From: an uncultured Mycoplasmatota bacterium
Lineage (GTDB): Bacteria > Bacillota_I > Bacilli_A > RF39 > UBA660
Assembly: GCA_947645535.1 (NCBI GenBank)
Contig: CANSDD010000038.1
Coordinates: forward strand, 1-13,487
Direction: 5' to 3'
Length of the DNA stretch: 13,487 bases
Position numbers and translations under genes: made by a program
The notes under the pieces: generated by a model
What the model was told of the DNA's origin: nothing
The model's input: only the letters and a program-made list of their open reading frames with translations
Databases searched by the model: none
In this document: in pieces, positions 1-6,665 of the stretch
Layout of the letters: the number at the start of each line of letters is the position of its first letter
Numbering within the stretch: the stretch's first letter is position 1

Positions 1-575
1 CTTATGACAAACCATTTAAAAAAGTATTTTCTGATAAAAACACTTTTACTCTATTTATGAAAGATGTATTTGATGAAACAATAATAGAGTTTCACTATAT
101 TGATAAGGAACTTTCAAAAGATAATAAAAATAGAACTTATGGAATCTGTGATATGAAAATAGAAACCAAAGATAAAATACTTATTATAGAAATGCAGAAT
201 CATAAGAAAGGATCAAATAAGAAATGGGCATCTATATTTAATGTAAATAAAAAACATTTGATAAAATTAAGAAAAGAATTAAAATATAAAAAAGCAGTAG
301 AAAATATTAAAGAATATAATTTAGATGAGAAAGAATATTCAGTATTGAGAGGAGAGAGAAAAATGTGGACAAAAGAAGATGAGGCTAGAATTGATTGGTT
401 ATGTGGATATGATGAGGGAGATAAAAATGGAGAGAAAAGAGGAATATCAATTGGGGAAGAACGTGAAAAATTACAAATAGCCAAAAATCTCCTAAAAAAA
501 GGAATTGATTTAAGAGTTATTTTAGAAGCTACAGGATTGAATGAAAATCAAATTTTAAATAATAATCGTGTTTGA
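1..575 (+). CDS. Rpn/PD-(D/E)XK nuclease-family (transposase-like) protein, 5' partial, probably internally shortened
   Basis: The reading frame is open from base 3 to the TGA at 573-575, so the gene begins upstream of the window; the first internal ATG is at 57. The 190 visible residues start YDKPFKKVF, like the N-terminal region of the Rpn / PDDEXK_2 family. The nuclease-like core is GICDMKIETKDKILIIEMQ (D at 136-165 region, then ExQ), which matches the family's D...ExQ motif. The C-terminus has the typical Gly/Glu/Lys segment (DEGDKNGEKRGISIGEE) followed by IAKNLLKKGIDLRVILEATGL, the usual helical tail. Between the ExQ motif and this tail there are only about 55 residues, whereas family members normally carry a long middle section, including an aromatic R-x-L-Y-Y-type stretch, that I cannot find here. 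An in-frame internal deletion and loss of function are therefore likely. Rpn proteins are linked to RecA-independent recombination; activity here is doubtful. Family call is fairly secure, functionality is not. Confidence 0.75.
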   Translation, partial: YDKPFKKVFSDKNTFTLFMKDVFDETIIEFHYIDKELSKDNKNRTYGICDMKIETKDKILIIEMQNHKKGSNKKWASIFNVNKKHLIKLRKELKYKKAVENIKEYNLDEKEYSVLRGERKMWTKEDEARIDWLCGYDEGDKNGEKRGISIGEEREKLQIAKNLLKKGIDLRVILEATGLNENQILNNNRV

Positions 576-607
576 AAAAATGACAAAATAAATTTTGACA
601 TTTTTTT
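575..607. terminator. Bidirectional rho-independent terminator between convergent genes
   Basis: The arms AAAAAATGACAAAAT (575-589) and ATTTTGACATTTTTT (592-606) are inverted copies with one mismatch in 15. The A tract on the left and T tract on the right give a T run after the hairpin on either strand. It lies exactly between the ends of the Rpn-type gene (plus) and the HerA-type gene (minus). The stem is AT-rich with a very small loop, so its strength is uncertain. Confidence 0.65.
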
Positions 608-608
608 A

Positions 609-2417
609 CTAATTTTGAACAATTCCAGGTTGGACACTTGTAGCTTGGGTAGTTGTAGCTTGTGATACTTGCCATACAGATGCTACATTACAACTACTAC
701 TAGATGGTTCTGGATCAGGCATTTGCATTTTAATAATCATTGGTACTTTAAATGCTTTCCCAAATGCTACACAAGTACCTGGTTGTAAGCTCTTTTGTTT
801 TTCAATAATATCCGCACTTATATTTGGAAGCATCTTCTTTATATAATCCAAATCCCTAGGATGTGTCATTTTAAATATAATAAAGTTACTACACTGAGAA
901 ATTACTGTTTCAGATATTTCTACTGGACGCTGTGAAATTAAATTGAAAATAAGTCCATATTTTCTTCCTTCTTTCGCAACACGTTCAAAGATATTGTATC
1001 CAAGTAAAAATTTATCATTGTCATTTTGAACATAACGATGTGATTCTTCTAAGAAAATATGAAACGGAATAGAGGCTCTATCCTTTAGTCGTTTTGTAAA
1101 ATCAAATAGCATTTTTGTATATATCTTTGTTACAACTTTTGCAAAACTATCATCTACATCTTCTAAGTTAAAATTCACAATTTGCGCTTTTCTACCATCA
1201 GGTAGGGCAACTAAACTGGCAATATATCTTTCTACAGTAGTATATTCTGGATAATCAAAATATTTTGCATTTTCTCCAATCGCTAAAGCATGAAGTCTTA
1301 CCTTTAATGTAATTGCTTCTCCTGATGTTTTTTCATTACGAAGTAACCCCTCTGAAATAAGTGTAAATTCTAATGCTTTCTCTAAATCATTAAGTGTATA
1401 ATAATGATCTCTTTTTACTTCTAATGTTTCTAAATCATCATTGATAAAACTAGATACATACTCTGTCATTAAATTACTTTCAGGAAAATTTCCTGCTGTA
1501 TCAATGATAAAACAATCACGGAATTTTCTTGTATATCCAATTCCTTGTACTGGAGCTTCTAAGTTAAACTGGTCTGTATAACAAGTTGCTAAAATGGCAA
1601 ATACATCATTTCTTTTACTTGCAGATGTTTGATTGGTATATAAAATTGTCATAATTGCTTTCGCTATTAAATGATTTTTATAATCATTGGCAATTCCTGC
1701 ATCATTTGAAAAAATAGCCACCATTTTAAGCATTCTTTCAATAATTGGAATTTGTGAATGACTTTCTGCCCTAAGTAGCAGTGCCATATCATCTACATCT
1801 AATAACCAAAGTGGAATGCGTAAACTTAAATTTGGATCATTAACTTTATTCGTTGTATAAAATTTAAAATTATAATTTGGATTAATTCTACTAATGGACT
1901 GAAACGCATTATGATATTCGCCATATGCATCAAAAATAAAGAAATTTGATTTATATGGTAAAAAGGTTTTATTGGTAAATACATTTTGTAGAAGGCGTGC
2001 TACTCCACATGATTTACCACTTCCTGTATTTCCAAAAACTGCCATATGATTACTAAATAAATCATTGATATCTACATAGATTGGATATTCATCATAAAGT
2101 GGACTAACACCAAGTAACATACTTCCAGGATGAGGTGTACCAACTATCAAAGCGAGTTCTTCTTTTGTAATTACACGGATTTGTGCTGATAAAGTTGGTT
2201 TACGAATAACACCTCCAACAAATCTATTATTTACAATTTCTCCTAAAAATCCTACTTTAATTAACTTCTCACTAATATCTTCTACTTCTCCTAATATTTT
2301 TTTCTTATCATCTTCAAACATTACATGCATATTCATCAAGTTTGTTGCAATAGGTGTACCATCTGGTATTTCAATATGCGCAACATTATCACTAATATAA
2401 ACAATTTTTCCAAACAT
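609..2417 (-). CDS. HerA-type ATP-binding protein (DUF87/FtsK-HerA superfamily helicase/translocase)
   Basis: This 602-residue protein is a hexameric-ATPase-type P-loop NTPase of the HerA/DUF87 group. Residues 1-85 look like the small beta-barrel (HAS-barrel) that precedes the ATPase in HerA (MFGKIVYISDNVAHIEI onward). Walker A is GNTGSGKS at about 129-136, Walker B is IFLEESHRY at about 454-462, and an ISQRP segment at about 494-498 matches the conserved polar/Arg motif after Walker B. Family HerA proteins translocate DNA, often with the nuclease NurA in archaea or with effector enzymes in bacterial defence loci. No NurA, Sir2 or other effector gene is adjacent; instead the gene is last in an ftsY-ylxM operon. 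The tail after residue 565 is Pro/Ser/Thr/Gln-rich and probably disordered. I chose ATG 2417 over an in-frame GTG at 2426 because a strong AGGGTGAT site sits just upstream of the ATG. Fold confidence is high; the biological role is unknown. Confidence 0.85.
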   Translation of the reverse strand: MFGKIVYISDNVAHIEIPDGTPIATNLMNMHVMFEDDKKKILGEVEDISEKLIKVGFLGEIVNNRFVGGVIRKPTLSAQIRVITKEELALIVGTPHPGSMLLGVSPLYDEYPIYVDINDLFSNHMAVFGNTGSGKSCGVARLLQNVFTNKTFLPYKSNFFIFDAYGEYHNAFQSISRINPNYNFKFYTTNKVNDPNLSLRIPLWLLDVDDMALLLRAESHSQIPIIERMLKMVAIFSNDAGIANDYKNHLIAKAIMTILYTNQTSASKRNDVFAILATCYTDQFNLEAPVQGIGYTRKFRDCFIIDTAGNFPESNLMTEYVSSFINDDLETLEVKRDHYYTLNDLEKALEFTLISEGLLRNEKTSGEAITLKVRLHALAIGENAKYFDYPEYTTVERYIASLVALPDGRKAQIVNFNLEDVDDSFAKVVTKIYTKMLFDFTKRLKDRASIPFHIFLEESHRYVQNDNDKFLLGYNIFERVAKEGRKYGLIFNLISQRPVEISETVISQCSNFIIFKMTHPRDLDYIKKMLPNISADIIEKQKSLQPGTCVAFGKAFKVPMIIKMQMPDPEPSSSSCNVASVWQVSQATTTQATSVQPGIVQN

Positions 2418-2421
2418 TTTT

Positions 2422-2429
2422 ATCACCCT
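2422..2429 (-). promoter_or_regulatory. Ribosome binding site that fixes the HerA-type gene start
   Basis: On the minus strand AGGGTGAT lies four bases before ATG 2417 and matches the 3' half of the anti-Shine-Dalgarno complement (GGAGGTGAT). It overlaps the ylxM stop codon, so the two genes are closely coupled. It also overlaps the alternative GTG start at 2426, which argues against that start. Confidence 0.7.
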
Positions 2430-2721
2430 ATATCCATTCTTCTATTTTTTCTTTTATATCTTTATCTATATTCTGAATCAATTCTTCTATTTTCTTTCTT
2501 TTTTCTAATAATTGTAATTTTTCTTCATATTCTAATAATTTTGAACATGTTTCTTTTACATTTTTATGAACAGCATTCCGACTTACATCATAGTTTTCAC
2601 TCATTTCTGCGAGTGTTAAATTATTGAAATAATAATCTTCAAAATAAAGACGTTGTTTCTCTGTTAATAAACTACCATAATAATCATATAAATCACTCAA
2701 ATATACAATATCTTCTATCAT
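2428..2721 (-). CDS. ylxM: YlxM, SRP-associated helix-turn-helix protein (UPF0122)
   Basis: This is a 97-residue, mostly helical protein with the length and features of YlxM/p13. The central part (LTLAEMSENYDVSRNAVHKN) is a sigma-region-4-like helix-turn-helix, preceded by TEKQRLYFEDYYFNN, and the C-terminal third is a charged coiled coil. In Firmicutes ylxM is encoded with ffh and/or ftsY, and in streptococci it modulates signal-recognition-particle activity; whether it binds DNA is unclear. Here it begins two bases after the ftsY stop (TAATTATG), with a GAGGAT ribosome binding site inside the end of ftsY. Its own stop is 10 bases before the HerA-type gene. The usual downstream partner ffh is absent, its place being taken by the HerA-type gene. 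Family assignment rests on sequence pattern plus context and is strong. Confidence 0.92.
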   Translation of the reverse strand: MIEDIVYLSDLYDYYGSLLTEKQRLYFEDYYFNNLTLAEMSENYDVSRNAVHKNVKETCSKLLEYEEKLQLLEKRKKIEELIQNIDKDIKEKIEEWI

Positions 2722-2723
2722 AA

Positions 2724-3725
2724 TTATTTATCCTCAACTAAATCTTTAAATAATCCATAAATATATTTTTCAATATCAAATACTTGTAAGTCATTTTCTC
2801 TTTCTCCTAGTCCAACGTACTTTACAGGTATTCCTATACTTTCTTTAATGGCAAGTACAATTCCACCTTTAGCGGTTCCATCTAATTTTGTAAGCACAAT
2901 TCCAGTAATATTTGTAATTTCTTTAAAATTTTTTGCTTGACTAATTCCATTTTGACCAGTTGTTGCATCTATCACAAGTAATGTCTCGTGTGGAGCTCCT
3001 GGAATAATTTTTCCAATGACTTTATTGACTTTATCTAATTCATGCATTAAGTTTACTTTATTTTGTAATCTTCCAGCTGTATCAATTAAAACTACATCAT
3101 AATTTTCATTTTTAGCTATTTCAAGTCCATCATACATCACACTTGCTGGATCTTTATTTTCACTTCCAACAATCATACATCCTGTACGATTTCCCCATTC
3201 TTTAATTTGTTCTACTGCTCCTGCTCTAAAAGTATCTCCTGCTACTAATAGTACTTTTTTTCCTTCTTTTGTAAGTTTATGTGCTATTTTACCAATTGTT
3301 GTTGTCTTTCCTACCCCATTTACTCCAACAAATAAAATTACTGTAGGACCATTTTCACTATATTGAATCTTATTGACTATTACTTCATTATTTACATAGA
3401 TAATAAACATTTCATCTACTATAATTTCTCTTAAGTCATCAGAATCCACAATATTTTCATGTTTGACACGTTTTTTAAGTCTATCTATGAAGTTCATTAC
3501 GGTCTCTACACCAATATCAGCCATAATTAAAATTTCTTCTAATTCTTCAAAGTATTCGTTGCTTACTTTTTTATACTTTCTATTTAATATACTAAGTTTT
3601 GATACAAAGTCATTTCTAGTCTTCTCTAATCCTTTATCATACAGTTCTAGTTCTTTCTCTTCTTCTTTTGTTTGTACTACTTCTTCTGATTTAAATATTT
3701 TCTTAAATTTATCAAATAATCCCAT
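2724..3725 (-). CDS. ftsY: Signal recognition particle receptor FtsY (SRP GTPase)
   Basis: FtsY is the membrane-associated GTPase that docks the Ffh-4.5S RNA-ribosome complex at the Sec translocon. The 333-residue protein has an N domain (about 1-120) and a G domain with all SRP-GTPase motifs. These are G1 GVNGVGKTTT (about 134-143), DTFRAGA (about 164-170), G3 DTAGR (about 215-219), TKLDGTAKGG (about 279-288) and the closing GLGE (about 305-308). The acidic A domain is very short, as is common in low-GC Gram-positives. I prefer ATG 3725 (MGLFDKFKKIF), the usual family start, preceded by GGTGA at good spacing. An in-frame ATG at 3737 would add four residues (MVNK) but has a poor ribosome binding site. 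It is the first gene of the ftsY-ylxM-HerA operon and is divergent from the RNase J gene. The identification is secure. Confidence 0.97.
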   Translation of the reverse strand: MGLFDKFKKIFKSEEVVQTKEEEKELELYDKGLEKTRNDFVSKLSILNRKYKKVSNEYFEELEEILIMADIGVETVMNFIDRLKKRVKHENIVDSDDLREIIVDEMFIIYVNNEVIVNKIQYSENGPTVILFVGVNGVGKTTTIGKIAHKLTKEGKKVLLVAGDTFRAGAVEQIKEWGNRTGCMIVGSENKDPASVMYDGLEIAKNENYDVVLIDTAGRLQNKVNLMHELDKVNKVIGKIIPGAPHETLLVIDATTGQNGISQAKNFKEITNITGIVLTKLDGTAKGGIVLAIKESIGIPVKYVGLGERENDLQVFDIEKYIYGLFKDLVEDK

Positions 3726-3755
3726 CTTGTTCACCATCTTTCACTTTCTATTCTT

Positions 3756-3784
3756 ATTTTACACGATTTCTGAATAGATTACTA
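3756..3784 (-). promoter_or_regulatory. Possible ftsY promoter (weak match)
   Basis: On the minus strand a TAAAAT -10 (3756-3761) is followed 17 bases upstream by TAGTAA (3779-3784), only a 3/6 match to a -35. Its position just upstream of ftsY is right and nothing better is visible. If real, its -35 touches the -35 of the RNase J promoter on the other strand. Confidence 0.35.
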
Positions 3785-3811
3785 GACAAAAAACAAAAAA
3801 AAAGTTATAAT
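3783..3811 (+). promoter_or_regulatory. Sigma-A-type promoter for the RNase J gene
   Basis: TAGACA (3783-3788, 5/6 match to TTGACA) is separated by exactly 17 bases from a perfect TATAAT (3806-3811). Transcription would begin near 3818, giving an approximately 37-base leader before the start codon at 3855. It also rules out an upstream ATG at 3810, which lies in the -10 box. Confidence 0.85.
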
Positions 3812-3842
3812 GATTAAGTCAATTTCAAACGAAAGAACAAAG

Positions 3843-3849
3843 AAAGGAG
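3843..3849 (+). promoter_or_regulatory. Ribosome binding site of the RNase J gene
   Basis: AAAGGAG lies five bases before ATG 3855. This is a near-ideal Shine-Dalgarno site and fixes that codon as the start. Confidence 0.85.
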
Positions 3850-3854
3850 TTTTT

Positions 3855-5543
3855 ATGAAGATTTTTGATGAGAAGGACACCAAAGTATTCGCACTTGGTG
3901 GACTTGGAGAAGTTGGAAAAAATATGTATTGTGTAATGCATAATGATGAACTTATTATTACGGATGTGGGTATTACTTTTCCAGATGATTTAATGGGTGT
4001 TGATTATGTAATTCCTGATTTTACTTTTTTAAAGAAAAATGAACAAAAAATTAAAGGGTTATTTATTACTCATGGGCATGAGGACCATATTGGAGGTATT
4101 CCATTTTTACTTCAAAATGTTGAAATTCCAGTTATTTATGCTCCTAATCAAGCAGTCGGGTTAATTAAAAAGAAAATAGAAGATAGAAATATTAACTATA
4201 AAAATATTGTTGTTTATACAGAATCTACTCGAGTAAAGTTTAAATATATAGAAGTAGAATTTTTTAGAACCACACACTCTATTCCTGATTCTCATGGTAT
4301 TTGTATTCATACACCAAATGGTACCATTGTTACAACAGGAGATTTTAAATTTGATTTGACACCTATTGGTCCTATGGCAAATTTATCTAAGATGGCACAA
4401 ATTGGTGATAAAGGCGTTACATTATTATTAAGTGATAGTACAAATGCATTAAATGAAGGAATGAGTGCTAGTGAATCCAAAGTAGATGCTGCTATGTCAG
4501 ATATTTTTTCAAAACATCATGGAAGAATTATTATTGCCACATTTGCTTCGAATATTTATAGATTAAAACACATTGTAGATACTTGTAAAAGAAATGGTAG
4601 AAAGATTGCAATTTTTGGAAGAAGTATGGAAAATAATATTGAGATTTCGATTCAAGGTGGATATATCAAAAATAAAGATATCTTTATTAGTCCAGAAGAG
4701 GCTAATCATTTGCCTCCTAGTAAAGTATGTTTACTTTGTACAGGAAGTCAAGGAGAACCTCTTGCTGCACTATCTAGAATTGCGAATGGAAATCATAAAC
4801 AAATTAAATTACAGCCAGATGATATTGTTATTTTTTCAAGTAGTACGATTCCAGGAAATGCACTTAGTGTTTCTAGAACAATCAATAAGTTATATTTAAA
4901 AGGTGTAGAAGTGTGTACGAATACTTCATTAAATGATATTCATACATCAGGTCATGGTAGTGAAGAAGAATTAAAATTGATGTTAAGACTTATTAAACCA
5001 AAATATTTTATGCCATTTCATGGTGAGTATAGAATGCTTAAGAGACATGCAGATATTGGGGTAGATTGTGGAATGCCAAAAGAAAATACTTTTGTTCTTG
5101 GTAATGGTGATGTATTATCTATTTATAAAGGAAGAATTTCAAAAGCAGGAACAGTACAAGCTGGAGATGTTTATGTCGATGGTAATCGTATTGGAGACGT
5201 TGGTAATGCTGTATTAAAAGATAGAAAAATTATGGCAAATGATGGTATTGTTGTAGTGATTGCAAATATTGATACAAATCATAAAAAACTACTTGGTAGA
5301 CCAAATATTACAACTAGAGGATTTGTTTTAGTTAATGATAATTTAGAACTTATGAAAAAACTAGAAGATATTAGTCGTGATGCGATTATTTCCAAATTAA
5401 AAGGTCAAATAAATTATTCTGATATTAAAACAGAAATTATGAATACATTATCTGGTTACATTTATGATGCAACTGGAAGAAAACCAATTATCCTACCCGT
5501 AATAATGGATATTAAAAAAGAAGAAAAAGCTACTTTAAGCTAA
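3855..5543 (+). CDS. rnj: Ribonuclease J (metallo-beta-lactamase/beta-CASP RNase)
   Basis: RNase J degrades and matures RNA through 5'-to-3' exonuclease and endonuclease activity and is central to mRNA turnover in Firmicutes. The 562-residue length is typical of the family. The metallo-beta-lactamase motif HGHEDH (about 73-78), a downstream His in TTHSIPDS (about 141) and Asp in TGDFKFD (about 163) form the two-metal site. The beta-CASP part shows SDSTNA, CTGSQGEP, TSGHGSEEEL and PFHGEYRM, and a C-terminal oligomerisation/RNA-binding-type domain follows. All catalytic residues I can check are present, so it looks active. A strong promoter and ribosome binding site lie immediately upstream and a terminator overlaps the stop, so the gene is probably monocistronic. 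The sequence alone does not let me decide safely between the J1 and J2 paralogues, although the intact active site is more like J1. Confidence 0.96.
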   Translation: MKIFDEKDTKVFALGGLGEVGKNMYCVMHNDELIITDVGITFPDDLMGVDYVIPDFTFLKKNEQKIKGLFITHGHEDHIGGIPFLLQNVEIPVIYAPNQAVGLIKKKIEDRNINYKNIVVYTESTRVKFKYIEVEFFRTTHSIPDSHGICIHTPNGTIVTTGDFKFDLTPIGPMANLSKMAQIGDKGVTLLLSDSTNALNEGMSASESKVDAAMSDIFSKHHGRIIIATFASNIYRLKHIVDTCKRNGRKIAIFGRSMENNIEISIQGGYIKNKDIFISPEEANHLPPSKVCLLCTGSQGEPLAALSRIANGNHKQIKLQPDDIVIFSSSTIPGNALSVSRTINKLYLKGVEVCTNTSLNDIHTSGHGSEEELKLMLRLIKPKYFMPFHGEYRMLKRHADIGVDCGMPKENTFVLGNGDVLSIYKGRISKAGTVQAGDVYVDGNRIGDVGNAVLKDRKIMANDGIVVVIANIDTNHKKLLGRPNITTRGFVLVNDNLELMKKLEDISRDAIISKLKGQINYSDIKTEIMNTLSGYIYDATGRKPIILPVIMDIKKEEKATLS

Positions 5544-5559
5544 ATTTTCTTCTTTTTTT
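5514..5559 (+). terminator. Rho-independent terminator of the RNase J gene
   Basis: The arms AAAAAAGAAGAAAA (5514-5527) and TTTTCTTCTTTTTT (5545-5558) pair. Inside them AGCT (5528-5531) pairs with AGCT (5538-5541) around a six-base loop, leaving an AAA bulge. A T run closes the structure. The hairpin overlaps the last codons and the stop. Confidence 0.7.
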
Positions 5560-5773
5560 CTATTTTTCTAAGGTATTTTTATTTTTACAAAGTATATTAT
5601 TAGTAGGAGTACTTAAATATATTCTTTTGCATTATCACAAATAACTTTTTAGCTCTATGGTCTTAACAAACTTCCTTTCTTTTTATTGTTTTTATAACAT
5701 AGAGCATATTTCAGTCATATATTTTATATTTCTGCACAAATATCCTTTCTTATCAAGTACTCCATTTTATAAT
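5560..5773. other. Non-coding stretch with nested inverted repeats and a near-direct repeat
   Basis: I see no intact gene here. There are two nested inverted repeats: an outer pair GGAGTACTT (5606-5614) / AAGTACTCC (5755-5763) and an inner pair GCTCTATG (5652-5659) / CATAGAGC (5698-5705). A 16-base near-direct repeat, ACAAACTTCCTTTCTT (5666-5681) and ACAAATATCCTTTCTT (5736-5751), differs at two positions. A possible decayed small ORF on the minus strand is listed separately. The stretch lies between two terminators of convergent transcription units, so it may be a relic of a small element or a structured RNA. Neither is demonstrated. Confidence 0.5.
5613..5765 (-). pseudogene. Possible remnant of a small hypothetical gene
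   Basis: On the minus strand an ATG at 5765 opens a frame reading MEYLIRKDICAEI before a TAA. A -1 frame shift then continues KYMTEICSML to another stop, and the first frame resumes as NNKKKGSLLRP and later KVICDNAKEYI, ending at TAA 5613-5615. The first frame has four internal stops and no ribosome binding site is visible. The frame-hopping stretches look more protein-like than expected for such AT-rich sequence, but this is a subjective judgement and the family is unknown. Chance is a serious alternative. Confidence 0.22.
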
Positions 5774-5799
5774 AAAAAAAATGCAATTAAGCATTTTTT
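5774..5799 (-). terminator. Rho-independent terminator of the M60/cohesin operon
   Basis: The inverted arms AAAAAATGC (5776-5784) and GCATTTTTT (5791-5799) surround a six-base loop. On the minus strand the hairpin is followed by a run of eight T. It overlaps the stop codon of the cohesin-like gene. The symmetric T tracts could also stop plus-strand transcription. Confidence 0.8.
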
Positions 5800-6664
5800 A
5801 TTTTTTTATTATTTTAATTAAAATTCCTATAATTGATAAACCTAATAATACTAAAATTGCTATCTTTAAAAATGACATTAAAGATGACTCTTTTTTAACT
5901 GTACTTTTTTCTTCTTTTTCATCTTCTTTTGGTTTAGAAGAATTGTCATTATTGTTTGATGGCTTCTTTTTATCATCTGTGTTTTCATTTGATTCATTTT
6001 CATTTCCTTCTACTAGGTCACTATTTTCATTATTCTCTTCTGCTTCATTATTGCCAGTATTTTGATTTCCTGTAGTAGTACTTGAATTGTTATTTGATGA
6101 ATTATTATTAGTATTGCTATTATTATCAGATGGAGTATTAGGATTACTTGGATTTTCAGGTTCACTAGGCATTGGTGGAGTTGTTTTATTTGTGTCATAA
6201 ATAAAACTATTGTCACTATTTATTGCATAATCTGTTTTTATTTTAGATATATAATTTGCATCTATATATGTTAACGATGTAATATCAATTGTATAATCAG
6301 TTTTATCGTTTCCGTTAAATACTAGTGTACCAATTGATACAACTCCATCTTTATTCGCTAAATTCCTTGTTTGATTTCCTGTTGTAATAATAATTCTTAT
6401 TGTTTGATTGGTATTATCATAAGAATATTTTTTAGTATAATTACTTGTAATTGAAGAATCCCAACTGATAGATGAAAGTGATACATTTCCTGATACTTTT
6501 AGTGTGACATCAATTCCACCTACATATCCTTCTTCAAAATTTAAACTAGTACTAATATTTCCATTACTTGCCTCAAGTAAACTTAATAATGTTGCTGCTT
6601 TTACATGAGATATTCCAAAAAGGAATAGGAAAACACTAAGACTAAACCAGACTATTTTTTTCAT
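5798..6664 (-). CDS. Membrane-anchored surface protein with cohesin-like domain
   Basis: The 288-residue protein has a signal peptide (about 1-23, cleavage likely after VKA). A beta-rich domain follows at about 24-150. Its pattern (NISTSLNFEEGYVGGIDVTL, then DGVVSIGTLVFNGND and a closing ITSLTYIDAN) resembles the cohesin/carbohydrate-binding-like fold. Residues 158-258 form an Asn/Ser/Glu/Pro-rich low-complexity stalk with PSEPENPSNPNTPSD-type segments. A hydrophobic helix (about 262-286) ends in KIIKK. There is no LPXTG sortase motif, so anchoring should be by the transmembrane helix with the domain outside. It starts one base after the M60 peptidase stop (TAACATG), so translation is probably coupled. 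Cohesins bind dockerins, and the upstream gene carries a clear dockerin; I infer that this protein tethers the peptidase to the cell. The cohesin call is by pattern and is less certain than signal, stalk and anchor. Confidence 0.68.
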   Translation of the reverse strand: MKKIVWFSLSVFLFLFGISHVKAATLLSLLEASNGNISTSLNFEEGYVGGIDVTLKVSGNVSLSSISWDSSITSNYTKKYSYDNTNQTIRIIITTGNQTRNLANKDGVVSIGTLVFNGNDKTDYTIDITSLTYIDANYISKIKTDYAINSDNSFIYDTNKTTPPMPSEPENPSNPNTPSDNNSNTNNNSSNNNSSTTTGNQNTGNNEAEENNENSDLVEGNENESNENTDDKKKPSNNNDNSSKPKEDEKEEKSTVKKESSLMSFLKIAILVLLGLSIIGILIKIIKK

Positions 6665-6665
6665 G

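Noticed and set aside
609..2417. HerA-type gene as part of an antiphage HerA-Sir2 or HerA-DUF4297 system.
   Set aside because: Neighbours are ftsY, ylxM and a terminator. No effector gene is adjacent on either side within the window.
3810..3854. Upstream ATG start for the RNase J gene at 3810.
   Set aside because: It overlaps the -10 box of a near-perfect promoter and has no ribosome binding site, whereas ATG 3855 has AAAGGAG at ideal spacing and the family's usual start.
5640..5710. CRISPR repeat or tracrRNA-like element suggested by GCTCTATG/CATAGAGC.
   Set aside because: There is only one inverted pair, no regularly spaced repeats and no cas gene in the window.
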